Origin: Prorocentrum cordatum
Taxonomy: Eukaryota > Sar > Dinophyceae > Prorocentrales > Prorocentraceae
NCBI GenBank assembly: GCA_963575745.1
Contig: CAUYUJ010020615.1
Location: 719,236 to 783,235, forward strand
Length of the DNA stretch: 64,000 bases
Direction: 5' to 3'
The position numbers were made by a program, and so were the translations under genes. The notes below the pieces were generated by a model, which worked only from the letters and a program-made list of their open reading frames with translations, was not told where the DNA came from and searched no databases. This document shows, one piece after another, positions 9,851-21,529 of this stretch. Every line of letters begins with the position of its first letter. The first letter of the stretch is position 1.

Positions 9851-10361
9851 CCTCCGAGGAATCCTTCGGGGTCATCCAAGGATCATTCGGAATGCTTCGG
9901 GGGTCTTTGGAGTCCATCGGGGTCCTAAAAACTGCTTTAGAATTACCGAAAACCTCAAGTGCATTGAGAATCTGGAGGGACAGCCAAAAATCAACCTCCG
10001 GACCCGTCCCGGGGTGCGTCTGGGCCAGAATTTAGAAAGGGAGTCCAGCCGTGGCCGCGAGGATTTCCCTGGATGCCCAACGAAATGTGGCAAACAACAA
10101 AATCTTCGATCCTCGAAGATAGATCCTCGGATCCTCGAAAATCGACCCGCGATCCTCATCCAGGGATGCGTCTGGGCCAGAATGTCGAAGTGGACCCAGT
10201 CTAGGTGCCTCCCCGAGGCGCAAAAATGCACGCGAATGTAAACCAAAACCTTCGAACTCAAAGCTCGAAGCTCGCCGAGAAAATCTGCGAATAATCAGCG
10301 AAACATCGACGACGACGCCGGCGGAAGACGGCCCGCTGTACTGCGGCTGGTTCCGGGCCCA
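9851..10361. other. No gene seen; duplicated GGGATGCGTCTGGGCCAGAA motif
   Basis: Two copies of G(G/A)TGCGTCTGGGCCAGAAT lie at about 10013-10031 and 10165-10182, with local GATCCTCG repeats between (about 10100-10160). No reading frame convinces. Confidence 0.45.
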
Positions 10362-12141
10362 TTGTCCGGGGGCCCAAAGTCTGCAGGGCCCCGCCCCTGG
10401 GGGCCAACTTCACGTCCGGGGTCCGTATTTGTTGGTTTCCAGGGGCCCCCAACGGCCCCCAACGGCCGAAGCCGCCGAAAGGCCGCCGGGATTGAAGAAA
10501 TCAAATCACATCGACGGAGATCTGGGGGGACCGTCGGGAGGACGGCCTGCTGCACCGCAACCTATGCTGGGCCGAAGTGGTCCGGCCCGGGCGCCGCGAC
10601 CCCCGCGGCCGCGGGGGCCCGCGCCGGCGCGCCGGCGACGCCCCTCCCCATTCGTTGGAATCTGCCCCCGCACCTGGTGCAAGAACCCCTGCGTGCCCAA
10701 GGTAACGGCCCAATTCCCAAGCATAGCGATGCTGCGCTCGCCGTTGGCGAACGCGAGCATAGCCGGCTTCCCCGCGACCCGCGGGCGCCCCGGCTGCAAA
10801 TGGCGCCGTGCGCCGTCGCGATCTCGACGTCGACTTGGCCACTGCGCTCGCGCGACGCGACGCAGTTCAACGACCCCGTCAGCGTGGCGCCCTCGCAGGC
10901 GCACCCCTACAATCGCCGCCCCTCGTCGGCGTCCAGCAGGCGAGGGGGGTCTTGCGAATGGGCGGCATCGCTGCGCCGAACGTCGCAGTCGTCGGCTCGC
11001 GGGAGTGCGCCCCGTCGGCGGCCCCCTCCCGCGCCGCGGCGCGGTGCTCCAGCCGGCCCGCGTTACTCGCGGCGCCTTGCATGCGCGCGTCGGGCTGCCA
11101 GTCCTCGCGGGGCGCCACCGCGGCGACTGCGGCGCGGAGGGGGCGCGGGGGCAGAGGGCGAACCAAGGGGCCGGGATCCATTCCCACCCCGCCGCCCAAC
11201 GATCCCTGGGGTCCCCCATATCTCGCACTGCCTCTCGGGCCCCCCGCTCGTCCTGCACGCCGCTGAAAAGACCCGCTGGGCTCGGAAAGAGGCGGCGTCC
11301 GGCGCGGCGTCGAGAACCGCAAATGCAGCCAAGGGCGGGTCTGGCACCGGGGCCAAATCGCCGCCATTCGACGCAGTGTCCGCGCGCGCCAAGCCGAAAT
11401 CCGCGACTGCAGGGCGGCGCGGCTGCGTCTGCGACGGCGAGACGGACTGGGGCGGCCCGCTGCCGCGGGGCGACTCGGCCGCGACAGCGGCCGCAATGGG
11501 CGACGCGGGCGGCTCGACGGGCGACTCGACTCGGCCAGGGCGCGGGAAGGCGGCGACCTCGGGCGGATGGCCCCGCGGATCCTACGCCCCCCACCCATGG
11601 GCGGTGGGGGCCCGGAAAAAGGCGGCGCGCCTGCCCGCGCGTGCGCGGGGGTCCGCAGACTGCGCCTGCCCGAACGGAGAAACGACGACTTGCTGCTGCA
11701 AACGGGCTTCCATCGACTGGAGCAGCGGCCCGCGGTCATGCGCTCCAGGCATGGGAAGTTGGCGAACTCCACGCCGCGCGCGCTCGCGCGCTCATGCGCG
11801 CGTCAACGCAATGCTTGCGGCGCGTGCGCAGGCAACCGAGTTTGACGATATCGGTTCCACTGTCAAGTTCCGCTAAACAAACCCCGCGCCCCCCCCCTTT
11901 CCGAGGACGTCGCGTCTGCGGATTTCGCCGAGGATGCTGTTGCGGCGGCAATGTGCGCCGCGGCAGCGATCCGCGGCTTGCGCCGCAGCGGACGCTTGAT
12001 GCAGCGGCGGTTTATGGGAGAGAGAGGGGGGGGGAGTGGGGCGGCGCCGCGCGCCAGGAGTGGAGGCGACAACGCATGGAAATTGTTGACGCAAAAAGAA
12101 TTCGAACAGCCCGTCCCAAAACAGCCGCGCTTGCGACGTGA
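10362..12141. other. Very GC-rich island with overlapping open frames on both strands
   Basis: Plus frames of 504 codons (10362-11876) and 570 codons (10429-12141) overlap each other and minus frames of 362 codons (10506-11594) and 297 codons (10879-11772). All are dominated by Arg, Ala, Gly and Pro, show no domain I recognise, and change composition without a clear start. Long open frames arise by chance where GC content is this high. One or more real exons could hide here, but I cannot choose between strands. Confidence 0.3.
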
Positions 12142-12149
12142 AAGGCGGG

Positions 12150-12370
12150 GGGCACGCGGAGGAACGATAGGCGCGACATATCGTCGCGCCCCAAGAAGGA
12201 GAAAAAGGATGACGAATCGAAGGGGGAGGAACAGGAAGGAGAGGAGGTCGAGGAGGAAGAGCGGGAGCGGAATGTGGAGGAGGACGACGAAGAAGACGAC
12301 GAGGATGGGGGGAGGAGAAGGCGGGGGAGGGGGCAGAAGGAAAATGCGAAATAGGCGGGCGATGAAGGGG
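12150..12370 (+). repeat. GGA/GAA-rich purine tract
   Basis: A one-strand purine tract with many GAGGA units. Derived peptides are Arg/Glu/Gly only. Confidence 0.7.
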
Positions 12371-13184
12371 AAGTTGGACATAGGGTGAAATGAGCGTAGA
12401 TGGCTTCATCCGCAAGAAAACAAATGTATTCGCAAATAATCGCGAAGTAATCGGGCACGGGAGCTGCAGCTACTGGCCCCATATCAAAATTGGAACCCAA
12501 GAGTCCACCACTTCCGCTGACTCGTAAGCGAGCCGCAAAGTCTACGAGGATGGTGGTCCTGGACGTCCTCCTCCTCGTCGGCGAAATCGCTCGGCGTTTA
12601 GACCTATGTAGGCCGATCGCCGTTCTGGCTTGAGGTCGTCGGTAACGCTGTCACCGGAAGACCTGAACCCACCCTCATCATTCTGCTGGGTCCCGCCAGT
12701 TGTATAGGTAGCCGCCGTAACCAATCGGGTGTTTCCAAGGGCCTCTGTGACACGGTCACCATAGTGTCTACATCACCTGGGCTCGCTCGGTCCCCGGTGT
12801 CGTAGTGGACGAAGTCTCGGATCCTTGACTGTAGGTCGTCACCGGGAACGTGAAAGCCCCGTCGATCGACCGTCTGACGCCCACGGCTACGTCCACAGGC
12901 GGAAGCATTGGCGACCGTCAGTCCGCGAGCGCTCGCAACACTGTTACGAATCGCCTGGGAGTAGAAGAAACCATATTTTGAAATTTGGCGAGCATTCCAT
13001 GTAGGATATTGAATTCGTCACATTCATACTCGCATGTCTCAATGATGGCGGAGGTCAGCTGGTAGTTGTACGAGTTCAGGTCCGAAGTTCAATGTTGAAC
13101 ATCGGCAAGCGTCTCCTGTTTTTGAAGCCATGAAATAAAATTGGCGCTCGCATTGATGTCGCTCTTACTGTCGAAAGAATTCTT
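12371..13184. other. About 800 bases with no recognisable feature
   Basis: Mixed-composition DNA. I see no long frame, RNA gene or clear tandem repeat. Confidence 0.4.
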
Positions 13185-13540
13185 GATATCGAGAAAACCA
13201 GAGAAGCCGGAGAAACCGGAGAAGCCGGAGAAGCCATAGCGGAGAAACCAAACAAGCCAAAGAAACCGGAGAAACCCCCAGAGATACTGGAGAAGCCGCA
13301 GAAATCGGACAACCTGGCACCTGGAGAAAGCGGATAATCCAAAGACGCCGGAGACACCAAAGAAGAGCCGGAGATGAGATGCAAGAAAAGCTGGAGAAGC
13401 CGGAGAAACCGAAACGGGAGAAGCCGAATAAACCGGACAAACCGACAAAACCGAAGAAGCCGGAGAAGCCCGAAATGCCGGAGAAGCCGGACAAACTGGA
13501 GAACCCTCTGGAGAAACCGGCCGTAATTATAGTAGTGTTC
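13185..13540 (+). repeat. GGAGAAACC/GGAGAAGCC minisatellite
   Basis: About 350 bp of 9-bp units; one plus frame reads Lys-Pro-Glu/Asp-Lys-Pro repeats. The 9-bp period keeps frames open, so the short frame 13379-13579 is not accepted as a gene. Confidence 0.85.
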
Positions 13541-13674
13541 ACTACTCCGTCCAGGGCGGCAGATATCGATCCAGAATAAGCACAGATGATGAACCTGCCT
13601 CCCGAATGAACCCGAAGATGCGGATGGACTGATAACAGGGCTGAGGTTGAAGGGGGGCTGCGGAATCAGGGTTC

Positions 13675-14062
13675 GCGCACCGAATAAACCAATAAACCGA
13701 CAAACGCGATCAATACTGAAAACGGGGGCGAAGAACGGGTTCAGCGGTGGTGTGGTGGCAGGGGCGTGGCTACGCACCGAATAAACCGATCAACCGATAA
13801 GCCGATAAACACTATTGCGCGGGCCGAGATGTTAGGGCGGTGTCCTTAGGGCTGGGGCATAGCTACGCGTCAATTACGCCGATAAGCCAATACACCGGTA
13901 GACGCAAAGGGAACTGAAAGACCAAAGGACGGGTTGATTGGTTTACCGGTTCGTGCGGTCATCGACCGATAACCGGTATACAAATGTCGGTTTATTGGTC
14001 GACGAACAAATCAACCGATAAACCGATAAATGATTTCGGTTGATCGGCTTATCGGTTTAGTG
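13675..14062 (+). repeat. ACCGATAA octamer repeat
   Basis: Dispersed units of ACCGATAAACCGATAA, AATAAACC(G/A)A and GCCGATAA over about 390 bp, ending with a short inverted set (GGTTGATCGGCTTATCGGTT). It mirrors the block at 9540-9850. Confidence 0.8.
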
Positions 14063-14099
14063 GTTGGTGCTTGCACTCCTGCGCCTGCAAACTATATGC

Positions 14100-14348
14100 A
14101 TGCATGAGTGTATGTATGTATGTGTGTATGTATGGATAGATGGATGTATGCATGTATGTATGTATGTATGTAAGTATGTTTGTATGTGTGTATGTATGTA
14201 CGCATGTCCGTATGTACGTATGTACGTGCGTACGTACGTATGTATGTATGTATGTATGTATGTGTGTATGTATGTATGTATGCATGCATGCATGTATACA
14301 TGTATGTATGTATGTATGTATGTATGTATGTATGTATGTATGACAATG

Positions 14349-14380
<32 letters not shown>

Positions 14381-14718
14381 TGTATGTATGTATGCATGTA
14401 TGCATGTATGTGTGTGTATGTATGTATGCATGTATGTATGTATGTATGTATGTGTGTGGATGTGTGTATGGATGGATGAATGGATGGATGGATGTGTGTA
14501 TGTGTGTTTGTATGTATGTATGTATGTATGCATGTATGTATGTATGTATGTATGTATAGGTGCATGTCTGACATGTATGTATACATGTATGTTTGTATAT
14601 GTATGTATGTATGCATGCATGCATTCATGCATGCATGTATGTATGCTTGTGTGTACGTATGTATGTATGTACATATATGCATGTATGTATGTATGTATGT
14701 ATGCATGTGTGTGTGCGT
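14100..14718 (+). repeat. (ATGT)n tetranucleotide array, about 620 bp
   Basis: A long ATGT/GTAT array with point changes. It yields long false frames of Met-Tyr-Val-Cys or His-Thr-Tyr-Ile repeats on both strands. Confidence 0.97.
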
Positions 14719-15129
14719 TTCCCCAACTGAAGCGATCGTTCACCCTACACCCCGAATTCCCTCACTTCAGTCCAATTCAAATCTGTAGCTGCTGTTTGTA
14801 GTTCCTGGGTAACAGTCGTTACCCAGAGGAGGGTTCGTGCGAGAGGGTAGCGGTACTGGCGGCCGCGGCGTGCACCCCCGCCAAGGTGCGTCCGCGCATC
14901 CTGCGCATCAATCGCCTTTGCACCACGCACAGTCCCTGCGTACCCGTCAATGGCCAATGCCAGCGTGCAACACAGCGCAGCCCGTGTACACCAGTGCCTC
15001 CGTACACCACAACAGCCACGTGCACCGCAGCACCGCAACAGGTGGGGAGCCGCGAGCGCCACAACACGTTTGTGAGCACCAAAGCACGCCTTTCAGCACC
15101 ACGCCATCCCCATGAGCACAGCGACATAC
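14719..15129. other. No assignable gene
   Basis: CA/CAC-rich sequence around 14900-15060 without a recognisable product. It lies just downstream (minus sense) of the exon candidate at 15130-15196. Confidence 0.35.
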
Positions 15130-15196
15130 CTGCGAAGGGTCCGCCCCCCAGCATGCAGGGGGTGTCCAGGCCCTCCTCCACGATCATTGACATTAC
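15130..15196 (-). CDS. Exon candidate of unknown gene
   Basis: On the minus strand a 67-bp stretch is framed by a pyrimidine-rich acceptor (TTTTCTCAG|GTAATG) and a GT donor (CGCAG|GTATGT). Its open frame reads VMSMIVEEGLDTPCMLGGG then PFA. Dinoflagellate exons often begin with G after the acceptor AG, as here. I do not recognise the protein. It could be an upstream exon of the channel gene, which lies on the same strand 7.6 kb away, or of another gene. The splice signals are the only support. Confidence 0.3.
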
Positions 15197-16080
15197 CTGA
15201 GAAAAGGGGGTGGGTGTTTGGCCAAGGTGACGAGCGTTACCCTGGGAAGGACACAAAACGCTCACTATGAGCCCCTCACACTCAAGACCCAAAGCCCGAA
15301 AACTTTCTCGCGACGCCAAATTCCGCAGTAGGCGTGCAAATGCCGGGAATCGCGAACAAACATCAGTCTCCTTTGTTCAGGCCGCTGGGTGTCTGGGAGA
15401 GGAGCAGGGAGCGAGGCGAGAGGAGGGAGCGAGGGATGGGGAGGGGGGAAAAGGAACGCTATGGCGAGGCGCGAGCGAGCTGGAGGAAACGGAGGCATCG
15501 AGGAGGAGGAAGACGGGAGTGGGGAGGGAGAAGGAGGAAGGGCGAGGAGGGGACGAGGAGGGGGGAGCGAGGAAGGGACGATGAAGCGAGGACGAGGGAG
15601 GAGGGGCGAGAAGGCGACGAGGACGAGGAGGACAAAGACTTGAGTGCCAGCAAGACGTCCCGGCCCCGCCAGGTGTGCCCTCTCTTGCCAGTAGCCGGGC
15701 TCTCCCTGGGCAACGGCTTCCTCGTCCTCTTCCTCCTCCTTCTCCTCCTGCCCTCACTACATTTCGTATCAATTTATCCATCATTCCTTTTCCTCCGCCT
15801 TGTCCCTCCCTCTCTTCCGATTCCTCCACTTCCATCCTCATGCTCATGACCACCGCGACCATCGCCATCATGACCATTACTTCCCCCGCCTCCAACCATT
15901 CCCTACACTTTCGCTTCTGATACCTCCCCTCCCCCATTCAATAAATGTTCATTGTAAGCAGATCCTTCCTGCTACCCCCCCAAAACGCATGGCGTGCCGG
16001 GAGTTTCGCCTGAGATGTCCTCACCATCTATGTTCCCGAGGCTTGGCGTTTGCAACCATTCCACGGATGGAGGGCGAGCG
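15197..16080. other. GA- and CT-rich DNA with weak exon-like stretches
   Basis: 15400-15640 is a GA-rich tract and 15720-15900 a CT-rich tract. Minus-strand stretches near 15300-15390 and 15650-15715 have less biased frames, but nothing names them. Confidence 0.35.
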
Positions 16081-16084
16081 TTTC

Positions 16085-16385
16085 CCAAATGTGGCTCTCG
16101 CCCTTCGCACCGCGCACATTCGTTTGAACAAGTGCAGCAGTTCGAATGATGGACGGCGGCTCTTGTTCAAAATGTGGCTCTCGCCTTAGCGTCGCGCACT
16201 TTGTTTGTAGGATACGCATGGCCGAAGTCCCAAGAATGATGTTCTGGCAAGATCTAGGACTGTCAGGATACAGCCGTCACATTGGTTCGCGGTGTTGAAG
16301 TCCCAGGAATGGTTTCGGGCACGATCTAGAATTGTCAGGACGCGGCGCTGATTTCCCAGGAAACATGTTTTGGCACGATTGAGAA
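16085..16385 (+). repeat. Two short tandem duplications (84 bp and about 65-75 bp periods)
   Basis: AATGTGGCTCTCGCC followed by a GCGCAC string occurs at about 16088 and 16172. Next to it, GAAGTCCCA(A/G)GAATG followed by GATCTAG and TGTCAGGA occurs at about 16228 and 16297, with a third, more diverged copy near 16350. Confidence 0.65.
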
Positions 16386-17837
16386 CATCCTAGCTTCTCG
16401 ACGCCTCCTCATCTCCCCCATGGCCTCCTTCTCCTCCGCCCTCTCCTCCTCGTCCTCCCTGTCTCCTCCTCTTCCATCTGACCCACTCCTTCCTCCAACC
16501 AACTCGCACCCCACCTCATCCTGCTACCCCTCCTCCTCAATCTCTCCTCCTCCCTCCCTCTTCCTGCACCAGCGACCTCTTTTGACGCAAGCGTTGAACG
16601 GTGCTGGATCATTGGCGAAATGGACGTGGTGCTAGCCGCACAAATATTGCCCTCCCACCACCTCCGTGGCTACCGAGGCGAAGTTGTTGCCCTTCCGAGC
16701 AATCTAGCACGGTCAACGGCCATGGGGTTGCCCTCTCTTCGGGCTACCAACCGGCCGCTCTGGACCTCGTGGCAGGTCGGAATGGAGTCGGGTGAGTGCG
16801 GCGGAGCCCCTTTTTCCTCAGATGCATCCAGTCCCTTATCCGCTCGCCTGTGCGGCCAAGTGCTGACGCCGTCCCGCCTGCCCCGTCGGGAGGGTCCTGG
16901 CTGATTTTCTGAGCGCCCCAGCGCCCGAGCAGTCTTGCCCAGCCTCCCGCCACGAAATTCTGCGGCACTGCGTGCCGTCTTTGGCGCTCGTGCTGTGCCA
17001 TGCTGAGCATGCCTGCAACTGCAGCCAGATGTGTGCCGCCCGACAGATGATGACAAGTCATGGCTAACCTCCGAATGTGTTTTGAAGCTCCGTCCGCTCA
17101 GGTATGATGGTGGAGGCGCGGCAACATAGACAGAAACAAATGGCATATCGGCCATTCCCTGCCCCGCTCACCCCCCACACCGCTCCAGCCCCCTTCCCGT
17201 GCGTTCCCTGCCCCTGCGAACCCTGCCGCCGCCCCCCCGCTTCCCCTCGTCGTCTCCTCTCCCATTCCCTCTCCTCTCCTCTTGCCCAATTCCCTCTTCC
17301 CGTCTTCTCCTCGAACCCCGCCCCCTCTGCACACCGCATGTACCCCCGCAACCTCTGCAAGAACACTCTTCCACTCCAGCGCTGCCCGGTGCAACTCGTC
17401 AGCCCCATGCTGTACCCATCTCCCGCCAGAGATCCCGCATCAACAACTTCAACTGAGACGCGCCATGTAATGAGGAAAGAAGCACATGGGGGAAAACGCA
17501 TTGGGCGTACGCATACGCATGAAGGCATGCGTGCATATTCGCTGCGGCTGTGAAATCCTGATTCAGTTCTGCCACCTTTATCCAGCATTAAAAAAAAGCA
17601 AGGGCGCGTCGGACCGCGTTCGACATGTTTGAAACAGACCACACAATGCCGCCGCGTAACCCCTCTCACACACACAATGGCTCCTTCTGGCTCCACAATT
17701 ACACAATATGAATACCACTCCCCTCTCTCCTCTGATGACGTCCGGAAGATGTCCTGCCCCCCTCCGCGTACCTTTCTTTTTTTCACGCAAGATTCCAGGG
17801 AAATGGGTGTTCGTTTAGTTTGTTGATTCAAGATTTT
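16386..17837. other. Unassigned; exon-like minus frames near 16850-17060 and 17350-17420
   Basis: The minus frame near 16850-17060 reads LAAVAGMLSMAQHERQRRHA and the one near 17360-17420 reads ADELHRAALEWKSVLAEVAG before a possible donor (GGGG|GTACAT). Both have more balanced composition than the surroundings and share the strand of the channel exons. I cannot name either. Confidence 0.25.
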
Positions 17838-18015
17838 GCTCCCGGTATAGCGCTGGCCTCATTTTCGGGCTTCCGTTCGTTCCGAATCGCGCTCCCGCTG
17901 TAGCGCTGGCCTCATTTCCGCGCTTCCGCTCGTTCCGAATCGTGCTCACGCTGCAGCGCTGGTTTCATTTCCGCGCTTCCGCTCGTTCCGAATCGTGCTC
18001 CCGCTTCAGCGCTGG
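17838..18015 (+). repeat. 53-bp tandem repeat, three and a half copies
   Basis: The motif (T/C)AGCGCTGG starts at 17848, 17901, 17954 and 18007, exactly 53 bp apart. Units contain TTCCG(C/T)TCGTTCCGAATC. Confidence 0.9.
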
Positions 18016-18429
18016 CGTCATTATTTCCAGTGCCATACCACGGCATGGTTTTCGGTCCTTCCAAATCGGCCCCAAATCTACAAAATGCCCCCCCGAAAAA
18101 CCATCGAAGTGACCACACATTCGGTGTCGGTTCGTTGATTCCTTGGGCCGCAGAAGCCACCCCCACTTTGGGGCGTCAACACGCATAGGCCATGGTACGC
18201 GTTGATATTCAACACCATGCTATGCCACGTAATGCTATGCCATGCTGCAACATCCGGCTGTGCGAAGAGAGAGGATCTCTACGTCATGGTAAGGGATGGG
18301 ACGGAGGGGTAGGACGTCAGATATGACGCGAGCGCACCTAGCCTGCCTGTACCACTCTCTCATTAAGCCGTTTGCATCCTCTCCTGCTCGCTGCTCCTTC
18401 ACGTCCTCTCCCCTTCTTGGCCCGTTCCT
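18016..18429. other. About 400 bases, no gene seen
   Basis: Ordinary-composition DNA with a small cluster of CATGCTATGCCA units near 18200-18245. Nothing else is supported. Confidence 0.35.
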
Positions 18430-18580
18430 TCTCCTGTGTAGCGAGACTGCGCGGCGCCCGTTTTCGGGAGAGCTTCTTCATGACGTAGCTGGACTTTTGC
18501 GTTTGAGGGGCCTTGGCTGGGGGCTGAGGCTCTCCAGCAACAACACCATCCTGCTCGTCCTTATCCTTTTCCTCGCCCAT
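18430..18580 (-). CDS. Exon candidate, lysine-rich cytosolic stretch
   Basis: A minus frame with non-repetitive composition reads GEPQPPAKAPQTQKSSYVMK then KLSRKRAPRS, followed by basic residues. It could be part of a cytosolic domain. It is flanked by GA- and CT-rich tracts, like the channel exons. No domain is recognised and the boundaries are guesses. Confidence 0.2.
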
Positions 18581-19064
18581 CTAATCCTCCTCTTCCTCCT
18601 CCATCTCGGGAAAGGGCGAGGGGAAGAGGAGGAAAACAGAGAGGGGGAAAACAATAAAACGAGGACGATGGGGAGGGGAAGAGAGGAAGAAGAGTCGGCG
18701 GTGAGGTGTGGGGGGAAGAGGTGAGGGCGGGGGGGGGAGGGGAACAGTACCGGGGGAACGTGGTGTGCGGGGAGGAGGAGGGTGGGGCCAGGAATGTTTT
18801 TCCGTTTCAGCAGGCGGAACGGGAGCAGGATATAAACAAGTAGAGGAAGAGCAGGAGGACGAGGGCGCGCTGGAGGAGGGTACGGTAGAGACGGAGGTGG
18901 ATGAAGGTGAACGGAGATAACGTGAGAAGAATGTGACTCCCCCGTCAAAGTGCGTATCCCTGCCAATGTCCAAACTGACTCCCGTTCCCTCCTCTCCATC
19001 TCCCTCTCATTCCACTCCTCCTCTCTTCCGCTCCTCGGGATCGTTCCACATCCCTCCCTGTTTT
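18581..19064. other. GA-rich and CT-rich tracts, no gene seen
   Basis: 18600-18920 is purine-rich on the plus strand and 18980-19060 pyrimidine-rich. No coding signal. Confidence 0.4.
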
Positions 19065-19238
19065 AGCGGGCGAAGACGGGTATCACATAAACTTACCAAC
19101 TATTGGCAACGCCTGTCGCAGGGCGGCTGGACAGTTTCTACCCCCAGCTGTCACAGTATGGGCATACGCTTCCCAGTCGCCCAAGGACAAGCTTCCCCCA
19201 TGGCGGAACAAACTATCTTGTACTGCTCTTCGCCCGCC
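19065..19238. mobile_element. Foldback (MITE-like) element, copy 2
   Basis: CGGGCGAAGA at 19067-19076 and TCTTCGCCCG at 19227-19236 match the termini of the element at 2422-2553. Inside, the order GGCGGCTGGA(C/A)AGTTT, TACCCC, CAGTCGCCCAAGG, TGGCGGAACA is the same as in copy 1. The central hairpin arms are mutated here and no longer pair well, and about 40 extra bases lie near the left end. Confidence 0.65.
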
Positions 19239-19335
19239 AACTGTTTCCACGCCCGTCATCGCTGCTTCCTCACTGCTCCCTCTTGTTCCCTTTGTTCCTC
19301 CCTCCTTGCTCGGCTGTCCCCCTTTGACGAACTCG

Positions 19336-19337
<2 letters not shown>

Positions 19338-19372
<35 letters not shown>
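19338..19372 (+). repeat. (AT)n microsatellite
   Basis: Sixteen or so AT units directly after a CCCTTTGACGAACTCGCTC string. Confidence 0.95.
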
Positions 19373-19375
<3 letters not shown>

Positions 19376-19477
19376 CACATGTCTAGGTGCACAAAAACAT
19401 ACATTCCGTTCCCTGCTCCGCCCTCCTACCCCTCCTCAGTCCCTCGAAAACGAAACCGGACTTGGACAACTCGGAGA

Positions 19478-19600
19478 TCTCTAGGATGCGGCGGATTTGA
19501 AACATGTATCGGGTGCCCGGGCCGTTCCAGAGCGCGTCAGAACGCTTTGAGGACGTTCCGTAACGCTCTGGAGCGATTCATACTAGTCCTAGCTCCGTCC
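19478..19600 (+). repeat. Dispersed repeat (GTTCCAGAGCG family), copy 1
   Basis: GGCGGATTTGAAACATGT, CGGG(T/C)GCC, then alternating GTTCC(A/G)GA and AACGCTCTGGA units, ending CTAGTCCTAGC. A second copy with the same order of motifs is at 54150-54285. Confidence 0.55.
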
Positions 19601-20702
19601 GACCCTCCCTTCTCCTCCTGTGCATCGGGGGTGGCCCCCAAGGCCACGCGCCCTTGCTGCGAGCTGACTCCATCAAGCTCGGAGCCTGCCAGAGGCGGTC
19701 CCCGCGGGGACACCCATGCGGCCCGACGTGCGCGCCGCTCGCAACAGTCGCTCTGGGCATGAGCCGCCGCGCGGTCCTCCGCATCGATGGCGCGCGGGAT
19801 CTGCGCAACCTCGGCCCTGGGGCCGCTTGGACGGCGCAGCGCGCCTGCTCTTCGCGGCAGGCTTCTTGCAGGCGCCCTGATTCGACGCGCCGACGCCCGA
19901 ACCGCACGCCACGCCCGGGCCCAGGCACTCAAGGAGCGCCGTCTGGCAAGGCACGATGTCGAGAGGGAGAACGCATGCACCTCTGAAGGAACCGTGCAGC
20001 CCACTGCAACGAGAAACAACGGATGTCGTGAGATGGGACGCACGCCTAGTGAATCATCTGCACGACGCACACGAAGTCAGACATGTACAAACACGTGCAA
20101 GAACACCGCTTGGAACTGTATGTTAGGATGCGTCTGGTAGGTGAGGTACGCAACTAATATAGCAAGTGTGACATGCATGCTGTCAAATCAGATGATTATA
20201 GAGAGCCGCACGGCGATACGATTGCATTTGCGCTTGGGATTCGCGATCGGGCACGAGGGTGAGGACGCACAGCAATGGTGCAATGCTCTTGGACGTCCAG
20301 GTGGACCGAATGCGCTGGCATTCATGCCGAAACAATTGATCAACCGAGGATGGGCCGAACTGGCAAGGTTGCGAGGGCAGAGTAGATAGAAAGCTGCATC
20401 ATTGCTAAAAGGGCTATGCTACAGAGGGAACGGTACCGTCATCGTGCTGCCAAGAAGAACGCCGAAACCGAGCAACAAAAAACAAACCGACTTTTCTGGC
20501 CGCGGCGGGCCCCCGATTTACACCTGGTGAGCGGCACGAAGGGCAGGGCCCCTCCTGAGCCAGACGCCGCCCTTATATTGTCGTACAGTCGGACTAGGGA
20601 CAGAACAGCATCCCCAACCAGCCCAACTGCAGAAGTGTCAGCCGACATCTCCCCCCAGCCATCATCCCCAACCTAGGACAGAAGACCTAGGACAGAAGAA
20701 CA
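19601..20702. other. Unassigned GC-rich stretch, no gene accepted
   Basis: Overlapping frames at 19537-20070 (minus) and 19654-20140 (plus) are Ala/Arg-rich with no recognisable domain. 20141-20400 has more balanced composition but only short frames. Confidence 0.3.
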
Positions 20703-20855
20703 TACAGTCGGACCTAGAACATGAGACCCTCCGCCGGCCAAACTGGAGAACAGTCGAGTGCACCCTCCCCGGGGATGCACAAGAGCATCCACCAAACACG
20801 AAGAACATGAGGGTAGCCCTCCCCGAACCGACCTCGATCTCATAATTACCTCGGC
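20703..20855 (-). mobile_element. SINE-like dispersed repeat, copy 1
   Basis: Shares with 49503-49675 and 54333-54506 the ordered strings ACAGTCGGACCTAG, ATGAGACCCTCCGCCGGCCA, GGGATGCAC, AACACGAAGAACAT and GACCTCGATCT. This copy lacks about 20 bases after CCTAG. Strand is given from the sense in which the other copies carry the longer open frame. No coding function is claimed. Confidence 0.65.
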
Positions 20856-21529
20856 CCGACAGTATTGACTGCATGTTGGGAATAATCCTAAGGATTCGAT
20901 ATACAAGGTGTGATTCGGGTCAAGCGTGCACAAGTCGGCGGCGAGCGAGGGGGGAAGTGAGAAGGCGAAGGCCTTCTCGGAAAGTTACGGGACTTTTCAG
21001 AAGCCCTCGCGCCTTCCGAGGAGTTTTCTGTGTTTGCCGGGGGGAAGGCTCAGAAAAACTCTCAGAAGGCAGGGGGACTTCCGAGCCTTCTGAGACAGCC
21101 TTCTCCTTCTCAGTTCCCCCCTCCCTCGACGCCGACCAAGACTCAGTGCCCGTCTGGACGCTCATCCTCCGAATGCTCTCCCCTGTGCGCCGCCTCCTGG
21201 CCAACCGCCCTGGCTAGGGCCGCCTCTGGCCCGAAAATGCTCGTCTGTGCCTCCTCCTCACTGTCCCTCCTCTGGCCGACCTCTCGCGGAGGAATATGGA
21301 GGGCAGATCGGGGCCTTCGGGTTGGGTTGGGGTGGTTTTAGTGGGCGGTGAACGATTCCAGGCCTGGGGAGTCTGAGGCCGCTGCACTCACCCAAAGGTG
21401 CGGAAATCAACACTATCCCGGCAAAGCAACCTAACAGCGATGTGTAGGAGCATATCTGGAAGCATTCCCCTTAAGATTCAAATGAGAATCCAGTTGTAGA
21501 GTTCTGCTGCTCTCGCAGTCGTAGTCGCA
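20856..21529. other. No gene seen
   Basis: About 670 bases with local GCCTTCTCGGAA/TTCAGAAG repeats near 20960-21110. Frames at 20873-21217 and 21030-21341 overlap and have no recognisable content. Confidence 0.35.

Noticed and set aside
10362-12141. Plus-strand open frames of 504 and 570 codons as large genes
   Set aside because: They overlap each other and long minus frames, have only Arg/Ala/Gly/Pro-rich content, and show no domain. GC-rich DNA gives such frames by chance.
14049-14801. Long frames of Met-Tyr-Val-Cys or His-Thr-Tyr-Ile repeats
   Set aside because: Translations of an (ATGT)n microsatellite on both strands.
17064-17831. 255-codon minus frame as a complete gene
   Set aside because: It joins a GA-rich tract with ordinary sequence and has no recognisable domain; at most a short exon lies inside it.
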